A DNA stretch of 64,000 nucleotides from Trichocoleus sp. FACHB-46 (GCF_014695385.1 NZ_JACJOD010000013.1:310001-374000), one strand, 5' to 3'. Shown: positions 36,133 through 46,232, numbered from the stretch's first letter. Numbers and translations are program-made. The notes: generated by a model from the letters alone, not told the origin.

Positions 36133-36933
36133 TTATTTAGTCGCTACTACTGCAATATTCCAAGCAAATCGCTTCATTAGGGGCAATTTCTTCAAGCTTT
36201 GATCTGCTTTTTCCAACTTTAGATAAGTTGGTCTCAAGCGTTCATGCTCCAAAATAATTTTTTTCCAATATCGCTCTTTGTTCGGATCAACTTTTTCTAC
36301 TAAATAAAAACGTAGGAAAATCCAAAGAGTAGCTAACCAAAAGGTGTCATATTCCGTTTTTGTAAATACAGATTGGACAAAGTTGGCAATATTAATATCG
36401 AGGGGAGTTTCGTCCTCAGTCCGTACCTTAGTCGCAATACGACGGTAGACATTAATCACTGGATTGTGTTTCAGCGGGTCCCAAAAACAAGCTTTACCAC
36501 CTGGTTTCAGGACTCGATACATTTCCCGGATAACTGTTTTTGGCTGGGGAATATGGTGCAATAAATTAGAGGCGTAGATAATGTCAAAAGTGTTGTCAGG
36601 AAACTCAATTTCCATCGCATTAATGGTGCGACCCTCCACTGCCACATGGTTGCTTGCTGCCAGCTTGAGCGCGACATCTACCATACCTGGCGAGTAATCG
36701 GCGGCAACACAACGTGCCCCTTTGGTCGCAAAATAAACGCTGTTTTCCCCAGCCCCACAACCTAGGTCGAGTAGATATTTCCCTTTGACATCTCCTAAGT
36801 GCTTGAGGATAAAGCGATTCTCTGGAGCAGTGCAGGCTTCAAAATAATCTCGAACTTGAATTCCTTCGATGTCAATGGCCGCAGCCCACAGGTCGTGAAA
36901 TTCACGTTCGCGCTTGAGGAGGTCGTCTTGCAT
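36133..36933 (-). CDS. class I SAM-dependent methyltransferase
   Basis: The 266-residue protein has a Rossmann methyltransferase domain. Motif I is LLDLGCGAGENS (54-65), then CVAADYSPGMV as the acidic motif II, and YASNLLHHIP, as in UbiE/Methyltransf_11-type enzymes. A helical C-terminal part (about 175-266) is extra. The substrate is unknown. The gene lies downstream of two radical SAM genes (138 bases after the first) and directly before the ABC permease, all on the same strand. Confidence 0.88.
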   Translation of the reverse strand: MQDDLLKREREFHDLWAAAIDIEGIQVRDYFEACTAPENRFILKHLGDVKGKYLLDLGCGAGENSVYFATKGARCVAADYSPGMVDVALKLAASNHVAVEGRTINAMEIEFPDNTFDIIYASNLLHHIPQPKTVIREMYRVLKPGGKACFWDPLKHNPVINVYRRIATKVRTEDETPLDINIANFVQSVFTKTEYDTFWLATLWIFLRFYLVEKVDPNKERYWKKIILEHERLRPTYLKLEKADQSLKKLPLMKRFAWNIAVVATK

Positions 36934-37071
36934 GACAGTTGTACTGACTGGAATTCCAGCATTATGCCAACTGGGAGATTGTTGGGCAATCCTACGGCGC
37001 TATAGAAACTCTTCGCTCCTCACTTCTGGCTTCTGCTTCCCCTCTTTCATTCTGAGCCTGCATTCTGCTTT

Positions 37072-38661
37072 TCAGCTAGCGATCGCCTCAACATTCGCTG
37101 TACTAGCAGCCTTCAGAGTTTTTTGCGCCTCTGCTTCGGCGGTTAGGTATTCGGTGAGTTGCGCTTCGATTTCGTCACAGACGATTTGGCGATATTCGCT
37201 AAAGTGTTCATTGTGGGCACAGACGGTCAGGTAGCGATCCCAGACTTTGGGGTTGTGTTTGAAGATGTTCCAAAGGTTACGCCAGAACTGGAAGCGGGTA
37301 CTCCGAACCACGCCTTGCCGCCAGCAGACAGTAAGTAAGGCGCGAACATCAACCCAGGCTGGCATTTTACCAGGGGCTTTGAATTTGGGCGATCCCATGA
37401 TCAGATGGTGGCGGTACACGCGATCGAGGAATTTCTCAGGGTCGTAAAGCTCGGAAAAGGCGCGCATGTATTCGCGAGCAATTTCCTCTAGGGGGCGGGT
37501 GGGGACGAAGTTCATCAAGGTGGTTTGGTTGATGTTGCCTGCTTCGCCGCGTAAGCGCCCTTCTTTTTTCAGGCGGTGCCAAAGGCCAGTGTCGGGAAGG
37601 ACTTGCAACATGCTAAACAACGCGGTGGGGATCGCGGTTTTTTCGACGAATTGGACGATGCGATCGCCTGCACCCGGTTTTTCGTTGTCAAAGCCGATGA
37701 TGAAGCCTGCCATGACGCGCAAACCCACTTTGGTGATGGATTCCACGGCCTCGCTGAGAGAGTCGCGGGTGTTTTGAAACTTTTGGGTGAGGGCTAGGCT
37801 GTCTTCGTCTGGGGTTTCAATGCCTAAGAAGACGGCGGTGAAGTTGCACTCCACCATCAACTCCATCATTTCTGGGTCTTGGGCCAAGTCTACCGAAGCT
37901 TCGGTGAAGAAGGAGAAGGGATACTGGTGGTCTTCCATCCAGGTTTTTAATTCCTTGAGGAACAACTTCACGTTGCGCTTGTTGCCGATGAAGTTGTCGT
38001 CCACCATGAAGATGCTACGATCCCACCCGAGTTCGTAGAGGTAGTTCAGCTCGGCTAAGAGTTGTTGGGGAGCCTTAGTGCGGGGTTTGCGTCCGTAGAG
38101 GACAATGATGTCGCAGAATTCGCACTGGAATGGGCAACCGCGTGAGAACTGCACCGCCATGCTGTCGTAGGCGCTAAAGTCGAGCAGTTCGAAGCGGGGG
38201 ATGGGTGTGGTGGTAACGTCTGGCTTCACCCCATTGGAACGAAAGACTCCCTGGGTTTCGCCACGCGCGATCGCTTCAATAAAGAGCGGCAAAGTGATCT
38301 CGCCCTCATCCAAAATCATGTAGTCAGCCGCCTGGGCCTCTTCTGGTAGAGCGGTTGGGTAAGGGCCACCCACTGCCACAGGTTTACCTCGGCGCTTGGC
38401 CTCTTGAATTTGGGCCAAGAAATCTTCTTTCTGCACAATCATGGCAGAGAGAATTACCAAGTCTGCCCAAGCCCACTCGTCTTCTGTGACAGCGCGGACA
38501 TTGCGATCGACCAGTTTGAACTCCCACTCCTGAGGCAGAAGGGCCGCAACGGTGACTAAGCCCAGAGGTGGTAGTAAAACTTTGCGCTCGACCAGTTCTA
38601 GAGTTTTTTCAAATGACCAAAAGCTTTTAGGAAACAGGGGGTAGAGGAGTAAAACTCGCAT
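37072..38661 (-). CDS. B12-binding-domain radical SAM protein (DUF4070 type), copy 1
   Basis: The 529-residue protein has an N-terminal cobalamin-binding-like domain (residues 1-145) and then the radical SAM core, with Cys176, Cys180 and Cys183 in CPFQCEFC. The C-terminal part (about 380-510) is the DUF4070-like region. The DxHxxG base-off motif is not seen, as is usual for this class. Such enzymes methylate unactivated carbons, or make other radical changes, in secondary metabolites and lipids. It is a close paralogue of the gene upstream (38791), with the same start (MRVLLLYPLFP) and the same end (AIAS). The substrate is not known. Confidence 0.88.
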   Translation of the reverse strand: MRVLLLYPLFPKSFWSFEKTLELVERKVLLPPLGLVTVAALLPQEWEFKLVDRNVRAVTEDEWAWADLVILSAMIVQKEDFLAQIQEAKRRGKPVAVGGPYPTALPEEAQAADYMILDEGEITLPLFIEAIARGETQGVFRSNGVKPDVTTTPIPRFELLDFSAYDSMAVQFSRGCPFQCEFCDIIVLYGRKPRTKAPQQLLAELNYLYELGWDRSIFMVDDNFIGNKRNVKLFLKELKTWMEDHQYPFSFFTEASVDLAQDPEMMELMVECNFTAVFLGIETPDEDSLALTQKFQNTRDSLSEAVESITKVGLRVMAGFIIGFDNEKPGAGDRIVQFVEKTAIPTALFSMLQVLPDTGLWHRLKKEGRLRGEAGNINQTTLMNFVPTRPLEEIAREYMRAFSELYDPEKFLDRVYRHHLIMGSPKFKAPGKMPAWVDVRALLTVCWRQGVVRSTRFQFWRNLWNIFKHNPKVWDRYLTVCAHNEHFSEYRQIVCDEIEAQLTEYLTAEAEAQKTLKAASTANVEAIAS

Positions 38662-38790
38662 TTAAATTTAGCCTCACAGGTTAAGAGCCCGGTCAAAAAA
38701 GCTTGGGCGAACTGCTGGATGGTTATTCACTTTTCCCGGAGAAGCTTCCACAAACCGGGCGAAAGTGAAGAATTCAGTTTAGCTCGCGAT

Positions 38791-40395
38791 TTAGCTGGCG
38801 ATCGCGTTCATGTTAGCGGTGACGGCTGACTTTGCAGTTTGAGCCTGCGATTTCGCTTTAGTGGCTAAGTACTCTGCTAGTTGAGCTTCAATTTCGTCGC
38901 GAACTGTTTGGCGATACTCCAGGAAGTGCTCACTCAAAGCACAATTGCTCATATAAGGCACAAAGACGCTGGGGTTATGGCGCAGAATCGCAAAGAGCTG
39001 CCGCCAAAACTGCCAACGGGTACTTCGCTTAATGCCCTGCCGCCAGAAAATGGTGAAAACAGCCCGGAGTTCCACCAGTTCCAACATCCGAAATGGCACC
39101 TTGTGCGGCGATGGCTTTTGCTGAATGAAATTGCGATAAACCCGTGACAGATAACGGCTGGGTTCGTACAGCTCCCAAAAACAGCTCAGGTACTCACGCG
39201 CCAACTCTTCTACCGGACGGGTGGGGATAAAGTTGGTCAGCGCCATCTGGTGGCCCTGCGTTTCTTTGTTTGCCTCTAGCATCCGACCTTCTTTTTCTAG
39301 TCGGTTCCAGAGTGCCGTGTTGGGCAGTGCCTGGAGTAAACCAAACATCGCCTTGGGAATCGAGGTAGCTTCAACAAAATCGATGATGCGTTGACCCGCT
39401 CCTGGTTTCTCGCCATCGAAGCCCAGGATAAAGCCAGCCATCACATTCAGGCCCGCTCGATTAATCGTTTGCACCGACTCCACTAACGAGGTGCGGGTGT
39501 TTTGAAATTTGTGAGTCAGCGCCAAACTATCTGTATCAGGAGTTTCAATACCAATAAACACAGAACCAAAGTTGGCAGCGATCATCAAATCCAGCAGTTC
39601 TTGATCTTGGGCCAGATCAATCGAAGCTTCGGTAGCGAGGCGGAAGGGATAGTTGTGAGCTGCCATCCAGGAGCCGAGTTCACGTAGCAACAGCTTGACA
39701 TTACGCTTGTTGCCAATGAAGTTGTCATCGACCATAAAGATCGATCGCCGCCAGCCTAGGTCATAAAGGGTTTGCACTTCAGCAATGAGCTGAGCTGGAG
39801 TTTTGGTGCGAGGCTTCCGCCCATAAAGCACAATAATGTCGCAAAACTCGCACTGGAACGGGCAACCGCGCGAAAACTGCACCGACATCTCGTTATAAGC
39901 CTTAAAATCTAGCAAGTCGTAGCGCGGAATTGGCGAAGTGGTAACGTCTGGTTTCACTTCCCCGGCCCGGAGGACGCCAGAAGTTTTGCCTTGAGCGATC
40001 GCCTCAACCAGCATGGGAAGCGTAATTTCACCCTCATCCAATACCAAGAAATCAGCTCCAGCTTCCTGAGCTGCATCTGGGACAGAGGTGACATAAGGGC
40101 CACCCACTGCAACTAACTTGCCACGTTGCTTAGCCTGCTGAATCAGATGCAACATATCTGGCTTTTGGACAATCATGCCAGAGATAATCACCAACTCTGC
40201 CCAATCCCAGTCAGCTTCCGTCTCCAGCCGCACATTACGATCCACTAGGCGAAACTCCCACTCTTGAGGCAGGATCGCAGCAACCGTAATCATTCCCAGA
40301 GGAGGGAGCGAAACCTTGCGCCCGATCAGTTCTAGAGCCTTATCAAAAGACCAAAACGACCGAGGAAAAAGGGGGTAGAGAAGTAAAACTCGCAT
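38791..40395 (-). CDS. B12-binding-domain radical SAM protein (DUF4070 type), copy 2
   Basis: The 534-residue paralogue of the downstream gene has the same domain order, with the iron-sulfur Cys at 178, 182 and 185. The two proteins are similar along the whole length, with long shared blocks such as GEITLP, VQFSRGCPFQCEFCDI and DDNFIGNKRNVKL. The copies differ at many positions, so the duplication is not recent. Both end in Ala-Ile-Ala-Ser coded over a HIP1 octamer. The 129-base gap between them is free of genes. The substrate is unknown. Confidence 0.88.
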   Translation of the reverse strand: MRVLLLYPLFPRSFWSFDKALELIGRKVSLPPLGMITVAAILPQEWEFRLVDRNVRLETEADWDWAELVIISGMIVQKPDMLHLIQQAKQRGKLVAVGGPYVTSVPDAAQEAGADFLVLDEGEITLPMLVEAIAQGKTSGVLRAGEVKPDVTTSPIPRYDLLDFKAYNEMSVQFSRGCPFQCEFCDIIVLYGRKPRTKTPAQLIAEVQTLYDLGWRRSIFMVDDNFIGNKRNVKLLLRELGSWMAAHNYPFRLATEASIDLAQDQELLDLMIAANFGSVFIGIETPDTDSLALTHKFQNTRTSLVESVQTINRAGLNVMAGFILGFDGEKPGAGQRIIDFVEATSIPKAMFGLLQALPNTALWNRLEKEGRMLEANKETQGHQMALTNFIPTRPVEELAREYLSCFWELYEPSRYLSRVYRNFIQQKPSPHKVPFRMLELVELRAVFTIFWRQGIKRSTRWQFWRQLFAILRHNPSVFVPYMSNCALSEHFLEYRQTVRDEIEAQLAEYLATKAKSQAQTAKSAVTANMNAIAS

Positions 40396-40841
40396 TAATT
40401 GTTAGCCTCTTATCTAAATGACGGCCTGTTCTCAGATATATTGATATGTCTATCTATCCTGAAAACTCTCACGATAAAAGCTTTCAGTCAATGAACAACG
40501 ATTGACTGAATCAACTCGACGCGAAACAAGCCAATCCTCGCGATAAAAAGTGTATTCCTTCGACCAAAGATCAAGGAACTTCCTATATCACTTGTACTGG
40601 AGTTTAACAGACGCAACTCAAAAACGTATGCTTTGAGCGATTCCAGGAGCAGCAAGTAGCACTAAAGACCAAGGAATTAGCTGTAGCAAGAGAAAAGCCA
40701 AAGTATCGAAACACCCACCCTCAGATTCTTCTGGAGGGAGTCTGAGGGACGCAGCCGTCCCTCAGCGGGGGTTTGGGGGCGAGTGCCCCCAAGGGTTCGG
40801 ATTTCCCAAAGATGTTGATTCAGCGAAGTTTGAAAGAGTAG
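40396..40841. other. intergenic region with a structured repeat
   Basis: About 446 bases between the radical SAM copy 2 gene and the oxidoreductase. No gene is seen. The right part contains the dispersed structured repeat described separately (40708-40800). The rest is A+T-richer with no clear hairpins. Confidence 0.6.
40708..40800 (+). repeat. dispersed structured repeat, copy A
   Basis: About 93 bases starting GAAACACCCACC and ending AAGGGTTCGG. Two hairpins are present: GAGGGACG/CGTCCCTC around CAGC, and TTGGGGGC/GCCCCCAA around GAGT. The inverse copy lies at 58999-59092. Most differences between copies are in loops, or keep the pairing. Confidence 0.8.
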
Positions 40842-41843
40842 CTACTCAGCGATCGCCCGTTCTTTAGCTTCAGCAGCCCTCACCCCACCCTGCCCAGGCA
40901 CCCCACTAACCTTCAACACATCTCGAAATGTGGCGCAATAAGTCGGCAAATTGAACGTAGCTGGATTCACCACATGCTCGTAAGTGAAATGCCGATACTT
41001 CAAACAGAAACGGTCCCAAGCTGCCATCTGAATCCGAAATACTGCAATCAGCACATCAGCCAGCACAGACGACAGCGGAATCTGGAACTGAATTTTCTTT
41101 CCTAGATAATCACAAACTGTCTCTATCGCTTCGTTCACCGTCACCCGAGCATTTCCCAGCACCAACTGCCGTGGTTGGCCTAGTTCTGGCGGATGCTCTA
41201 CTAGATGCTGCACCACTTGGGCAATATCACGCCCGTGAACGAAGTGGAAACTACCATCAGCTTTGAGGAAGCGAATTAAATCAATCCACTTGACAACCTC
41301 TGGAATCCCAGATGTTACCGCTGAGTAAGGCTTATGCTCATCCCCACCAAACACCAAGGTAGGGAACAAAGTAGTAACTTTAGGAGCGATCGCCAGCTTT
41401 GATAACTGCTGAAAACAAGAGTACTTCGAGCTAATGTAGTCGGTTCCTAGTTGCCCTGCTTCCTTCAGCAAGTGGTTTTTGCGATCGAGAATACTGGCAG
41501 TTGAGAAGTAAATTACTTGTTCGCAGCGCTCTGGATCGAGCAAGCTCATCAACCGCAACGTCTTTAAAACGTTTACATCATAGGTTTCTTGAGCATTCCC
41601 CCAAGCAGTAGCCACCAAAATCGCCACATCCATTGATGCCAATAAGTCTTCCATGCGGTCAACATCCCGCATATTAGCCTTAATGATGTGAATCCCAGGA
41701 CGAGCTTGGTAGTCAAACTTCAGCTTTGCAGGGTCTCTAACCAGCAGATGTAATTCATGCTCAGTGGACTGAATCAAAGCTTCCGCGATGTAGTGACCAA
41801 TGCAGCCACTGGCACCCGTCATGAAAATTCGCTTGGGGAGCAT
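40842..41843 (-). CDS. NAD(P)-dependent epimerase/dehydratase-like oxidoreductase
   Basis: I prefer the start at 41843 because the conserved Rossmann strand follows at once (MLPKRIFMTGASGCIG); a start at 41897 would add 18 residues, and neither has a good ribosome site. The 333-residue protein is an extended short-chain dehydrogenase, with the TGASGCIGHYIAEAL nucleotide motif near the N-terminus, STAS, and Tyr/Lys in DYISSKYS. The C-terminus (HFTYEHVVNPATFNLPT) is less usual. The substrate is unknown; homologues are common in cyanobacteria. It lies just downstream of hemE on the same strand. Confidence 0.8.
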   Translation of the reverse strand: MLPKRIFMTGASGCIGHYIAEALIQSTEHELHLLVRDPAKLKFDYQARPGIHIIKANMRDVDRMEDLLASMDVAILVATAWGNAQETYDVNVLKTLRLMSLLDPERCEQVIYFSTASILDRKNHLLKEAGQLGTDYISSKYSCFQQLSKLAIAPKVTTLFPTLVFGGDEHKPYSAVTSGIPEVVKWIDLIRFLKADGSFHFVHGRDIAQVVQHLVEHPPELGQPRQLVLGNARVTVNEAIETVCDYLGKKIQFQIPLSSVLADVLIAVFRIQMAAWDRFCLKYRHFTYEHVVNPATFNLPTYCATFRDVLKVSGVPGQGGVRAAEAKERAIAE

Positions 41844-41979
41844 GGAGGTATGAATGAATAGAGAGTTAAGGAGTAGAGCCGAGACCCCAGCTCCCATTAC
41901 GCATGGGTAGTTCTAGACTCGTAATAATTTTGAGCGAGATGCGAAACCCCACTCAAAATCACTACCTGTATATCACCAC

Positions 41980-43044
41980 CTACGCATGAACTGCCAAGAG
42001 TTTGTCAACCTGCTTTGCAGTTTCAAAGAAGTGAGCCACATTCTCCTCAGGAGTGCCTTGCAGAACTCCGTGGCCGAGATTGAGGATGTGACGACGGTTA
42101 CCCGCTTTGCGCACTGTATCTAGAATGCGATCGCGGATGAAGTCTTTGGAGCCAAACAGCACACAGGGGTCAATATTCCCTTGCACACCAATGTTAGCGC
42201 CGAGACGCTGACGAGCTTCGGCTAGATCGACTGTCCAGTCCACACTGACGAAATCAGCGCCGGTTTGTGCCATCCGCTCCAGCACTCCAGCACTGCCATT
42301 GATGTAGAGAATCAGAGGCACATCAGGATGCGCCGCCTTGATCTTGGCAAACACCTGCTTTTGGTAAGGGACGGCAAAGGCATCAAAGTCTTGGGGGCTA
42401 AGCTGACCTGCCCAAGAATCAAACATTTGGATTACCTGCGCCCCACATTCAATTTGGTAGCACGCATAGGTAGCGATCGCGTCTGCAATCTTAGCCAGGA
42501 ATTTATGCAGCATTTCTGGCTCGCTGAACGCCATACCCTTGATGATGGTGTAATCTTTAGAGCTTTTCCCTTCGATCGAGTAAGCGGCCAAGGTCCAAGG
42601 TGCGCCGACAAAGCCGAGTACCGCTGCTTCATTGCCAACTTCTTGGCGCAGGGTTTGCAGAATCGTACGAATAAAGGGCATCGACGCTTCTGGGTCGATT
42701 TCATGCAGATTGTTGATCTGCTCTAGGCTACGAATCGGCGGATCGATAATCGGTCCTCGGCTCTCCACGATGTCGAACGGAATGCCAATACCGGGTAGCG
42801 GCGTCAAAATATCAGAAAACAGAATCACGCCATCGGGCCGAAATACCCGGAAGGGTTGCAAGGAGATTTCAATTGCCAGATCAGGATTCTCGGAGCGCTC
42901 CCGGAAGGAGGGATATTTGTCGCGCAAGTCTCGATACACCTTCATGTAGCGACCCGCTTGTCGCATCATCCACACGGGTGGCCGATCTAGAACTTCTCCA
43001 CGAGCAGCCCGCAACAGATAAGGAATTTGGGTCGATCCGGCCAT
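41980..43044 (-). CDS. hemE: uroporphyrinogen decarboxylase
   Basis: HemE decarboxylates uroporphyrinogen III to coproporphyrinogen III on the way to heme and chlorophyll. I choose Met at 43044 ([17 protein letters not shown]), the usual distance from the conserved [14 protein letters not shown] block; an upstream ATG at 43062 would add six residues. The 354-residue protein carries RQAGRY near the N-terminus, the FSDILTPL segment with the conserved Asp, and GNIDP, as expected. It is followed by the NAD-dependent oxidoreductase gene and may form a unit with it. Confidence 0.96.
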   Translation of the reverse strand: MAGSTQIPYLLRAARGEVLDRPPVWMMRQAGRYMKVYRDLRDKYPSFRERSENPDLAIEISLQPFRVFRPDGVILFSDILTPLPGIGIPFDIVESRGPIIDPPIRSLEQINNLHEIDPEASMPFIRTILQTLRQEVGNEAAVLGFVGAPWTLAAYSIEGKSSKDYTIIKGMAFSEPEMLHKFLAKIADAIATYACYQIECGAQVIQMFDSWAGQLSPQDFDAFAVPYQKQVFAKIKAAHPDVPLILYINGSAGVLERMAQTGADFVSVDWTVDLAEARQRLGANIGVQGNIDPCVLFGSKDFIRDRILDTVRKAGNRRHILNLGHGVLQGTPEENVAHFFETAKQVDKLLAVHA

Positions 43045-43212
43045 TGAAGCTTCACCATTCATTTCTTAAATGCATTTGTTAGCTTATCATTCCCCGATCC
43101 CCCTTTCTCGCTGTGAGTTTGAGAAAGCGACGGGAATTAACCAGGCAATGGTGACAAGATCGGGCAGGATGGTGTCAATGCTTGTTTTGCTTGGCTTACC
43201 GTTACAAAACTT

Positions 43213-44241
43213 ATGCAATTTGACCCTAGCTCATCCGTCCCTCCAGCACTAGCCGCACCCGCACCGCAGCCTTTTCTGATTCCACCTGCTAAGCGACTGA
43301 GTTTTATCTGCGGGTTGACGCTAGCAACTGTCCTGGCTGGTTTGGTAGAGCTGGCTTTTAAGCGTGGCGTTGCGGGGGCGATCGCGGTAGACACACTCAG
43401 CGATTTTGCTGCCGCAATTTGGCGGTATACAGATTGGGCCATATCCAGCTTTGTCTTGGGACTGGCTCAGTGGGTGATTTTACGCCAATATGGACTGACT
43501 CATCTCTGGATCGTAGCGACGGGCATGGGTGGACTCATCGCCCAAGCGGTAGGATTCGGGTGGCAAGCTAAGCTAGGGCTTGTCCTGAGCCGCCTAGCCT
43601 ATGTTTGGTTGGGGCTAGCTCAAGGATTTGTCTTACGACGTGATGTCAGGTCTGCTTGGCTTTGGCTGTTTGTTCCTCCGGTTACGTTTGTGCTCTCTAG
43701 CTTGCTGTTTTTGGTCATCCTAGGGCAGACCCCGACAGGAATTGCCGTAGGATTGCCAGGACCGTCCTACGTGGCATTAATTCCAGCCTTAACCCTTCAA
43801 GGATTGCTGCCCGCGATCGCACTCTGTGGCCTCCGGCAAAAAGGTAGTTCTGCTCGTCGCCCATCTAGTGAGGCTGCGTTCCGGGCCACACCAGAGATGA
43901 CCGATTTAACCCAGTTGCGATCGCTAGCACGAGAACTCCATACTCAATTAACCCAAACAGATATTCCTGAGATTGCGGAAGACCAAGACTTGATTTATCT
44001 GGTGGATATGACGGTAGAAGGCGCGATCGCGATGTATCAGCCTGTAAACCAAGCCGCATTTGACTACGCAGATCAAACCCCACTCCCAGCTTTAGCTGAG
44101 GCAGAGCTAGCAGGTCAGGCAGGTCAGGCAAATCAAGAAAAATATGGGTCTGAAGTAGCCACCTTAGCGCGGTTTCAAGTAATTTTTCAGGCCACGGGTG
44201 ACATAACGATTCGGTCCTCAAATGGGGAACCGTTGAGCTAA
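43213..44241 (+). CDS. membrane protein of unknown function with a soluble C-terminus
   Basis: The 342-residue protein has about five transmembrane helices in residues 30-200 (for example ATVLAGLVELAFKRG and SRLAYVWLGLAQGFVL). A Pro/Ala-rich N-terminal tail precedes them and a soluble 130-residue C-terminal part with many Gln and Ala follows. I do not recognise a family. No motif suggests an activity. It is divergent from hemE, and the next gene on the strand, for a bilin lyase, starts 141 bases later. Confidence 0.65.
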   Translation: MQFDPSSSVPPALAAPAPQPFLIPPAKRLSFICGLTLATVLAGLVELAFKRGVAGAIAVDTLSDFAAAIWRYTDWAISSFVLGLAQWVILRQYGLTHLWIVATGMGGLIAQAVGFGWQAKLGLVLSRLAYVWLGLAQGFVLRRDVRSAWLWLFVPPVTFVLSSLLFLVILGQTPTGIAVGLPGPSYVALIPALTLQGLLPAIALCGLRQKGSSARRPSSEAAFRATPEMTDLTQLRSLARELHTQLTQTDIPEIAEDQDLIYLVDMTVEGAIAMYQPVNQAAFDYADQTPLPALAEAELAGQAGQANQEKYGSEVATLARFQVIFQATGDITIRSSNGEPLS

Positions 44242-44382
44242 GCGAGGTCTCGTGGCAACAGTGGTAGGCACACCAACCGCACTACAGCAATCAAGTGGTG
44301 GTTGATAAAATTTCTTCGTTTTGCACCTTAAACTTAGTAAAGATGACGATTAGAAATTGTGGGCAATAGGATCGTTTAATTC

Positions 44383-44943
44383 ATGAATATTGTGGAGTTT
44401 TTCCAGCAGAGTGCTGGCAAGTGGTTTTCCCAGCGCACCAGTCACCACTTGGCTTTTAAGCAATCGGAAAGTGGCAAATCAGATATTGTGATTGAGATGT
44501 TGCCCAGCGATAACCCCGAAGTGGTAAAGCTGTGCGAACAATATGAAATTGATCCCACGCTGGCTCTCTGTGGTGCTCGCGTCACCTGGAACGGCACGAT
44601 GGAATGGGACGAAGAAAAACACACTGGCTCCACAGTGTTGGTTCCGATCGCTGATCCAGAAAACCCCAAGGAAGGCAAGTTGTTGCGCGAAATGGGCTAC
44701 GCCGAAAAGGCTCCTGTCGCCGGTCGTTACAAAATGGGCGACGACGAAGCCCTGACGTTGATTACCGAGTATGAATCTATGTACTCTGAAGAGCGTCTGT
44801 GGTTCGCCAGTCCCAACTTACGCTTGCGTAACAGCATCCTAAAGCGCTTTGGTGGTTTCAGCATGGCCACCTTCTGCTCAGAAATTCGCATGGGTGGCAC
44901 GCAACCTCAGGCCGAAGCTGCCAGCTCTACCACTAATACCTAA
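44383..44943 (+). CDS. cpcS: phycobiliprotein chromophore lyase (CpcS/CpeS family)
   Basis: CpcS-type lyases attach phycocyanobilin (or other bilins) to cysteine of phycobiliprotein subunits. The 186-residue protein starts [19 protein letters not shown], the family's characteristic opening, and has the lipocalin-like beta-barrel pattern, including [17 protein letters not shown] and [14 protein letters not shown] near the C-terminus. Length fits CpcS-I. The target subunit cannot be decided here. Phycobiliprotein genes themselves are not in the window. Confidence 0.88.
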   Translation: MNIVEFFQQSAGKWFSQRTSHHLAFKQSESGKSDIVIEMLPSDNPEVVKLCEQYEIDPTLALCGARVTWNGTMEWDEEKHTGSTVLVPIADPENPKEGKLLREMGYAEKAPVAGRYKMGDDEALTLITEYESMYSEERLWFASPNLRLRNSILKRFGGFSMATFCSEIRMGGTQPQAEAASSTTNT

Positions 44944-45018
44944 TGGGTTAAAGGCGATCGCGGGTTAATTAGTAAATGCCCTCATCTAGGCATGATGTAG
45001 GGCAAGCTCAAACATTTT

Positions 45019-46029
45019 TCAGACCCGCTGACTCTTGGTTTCGCTAGGACTCAAGGGTTCGGATAGAGCGAGGGAGTTTTCTTGGGGTTGGGCTACTGCC
45101 TTGAGCTTGCTATAGAACTCAGAGGATTCCGGAGGCGGTACAAACTGGTGAATCGGTTCGGGCTTTGCTTGGCCTGCTTGAGCCATCTCTGAACTGGAAG
45201 CTTCGCTGCCTGTGATTGACAAGTCAGAGAGTAGGCGATCGGCTTCTTCTAGAACAGATTCTAGGGCTCCATCCGAAGCCATGTCTGACTCAACTGCCAT
45301 TTCAGCAAGGTGGGAGCTGGAAGTTAGAGGCAATGTCGGGTTAGATAGAGCGTTGGATTCTGCAACAACTTCAGATTCATCGATGCTCGGCTCTAGCGCC
45401 ATTGATATCGGCTCTGCGGCCACAGCATCCATTGGGGCATAGCTTGAGTTGGAAGCTGACGCTGCCACGGTTGGTTCGGAAGCGTTTTCTAACCTAGTAG
45501 CCCCAACCTGGTCTGGTTGCTCCTCTCCAGCGACAGACGCAAGGTTTAGTCCTTCATTTTGGAGCGGTGGCGAGGAGATTGCGATGGAGGGCAACTCGGT
45601 CGCCGCTACCTTAACCGGAGCCGTAGATAGATTGTCAGTCTGGATGACCGCTGCGGGCAGCAAGTAGCGCCAGTGAGACTGGGGCGGAAACTTGGGGGGT
45701 GGCAAAGCCACAATTTCCCTTGCAGTAGCAGGTTTGGGCACTAGCACCTGCGGGAATTTACTGCAAACAATGCGTTCAAATTCATGGTTGAAATGATAAA
45801 GCGGTTGCCCTCGACGTAGCCACAACGCCAAGATTTGCTCAACCGAAATCCCCTTGTAACGCCCTTGATACAAGGCTTCAATGACGGCTGAGCGTATCCA
45901 GAGCGGTTGGTAGATACCTGTCCAAGCAGCCACTAATTCATCAGCAGTGTAGCCATTGAGGTCAAAGCTGTAGTGAATCAGCAGAGCCGCTGCATTTGCG
46001 CTCACAGAGTCTTTTACTGATTCTGTCAT
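45019..46029 (-). CDS. protein of unknown function with a conserved N-terminal domain and a variable tail
   Basis: This 336-residue soluble protein opens with about 85 conserved-looking residues (HYSFDLNGYTADELVAAW, then WLRRGQPLYHFNHEF). A long region of about 180 residues, rich in Ser, Ala, Glu and Pro, with little order, follows. A short C-terminal segment with EFYSKLKAVAQ ends the chain. No membrane helix or signal is seen. The function is unknown. The spacing to the LptD-like gene is 203 bases. Confidence 0.65.
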   Translation of the reverse strand: MTESVKDSVSANAAALLIHYSFDLNGYTADELVAAWTGIYQPLWIRSAVIEALYQGRYKGISVEQILALWLRRGQPLYHFNHEFERIVCSKFPQVLVPKPATAREIVALPPPKFPPQSHWRYLLPAAVIQTDNLSTAPVKVAATELPSIAISSPPLQNEGLNLASVAGEEQPDQVGATRLENASEPTVAASASNSSYAPMDAVAAEPISMALEPSIDESEVVAESNALSNPTLPLTSSSHLAEMAVESDMASDGALESVLEEADRLLSDLSITGSEASSSEMAQAGQAKPEPIHQFVPPPESSEFYSKLKAVAQPQENSLALSEPLSPSETKSQRV

Positions 46030-46232
46030 CTCAATTGTTTACTGCATCCCCCTTTCAAATTAGCTTAGGCAAACTGCGATCGCTTTTCGCAGGAGGGTGG
46101 GACCTAGGTCTAAGCTGATTGACAACGGATCTTCGGCCCCAACGCAGTCTACAAAAGTTAGCAGACTGGAGTAGCGACGGATTTTGCCATTAAACCGCAA
46201 ATCGCCCTTAGATTCAAATGACTTAAGGAAGA

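Noticed and set aside
37072-40395. HpnP (hopanoid C-2 methylase) call for the radical SAM pair
   Set aside because: The fold and class match, but I cannot show HpnP-specific residues, and many cyanobacteria have other paralogues of the class; no hopanoid genes are nearby.
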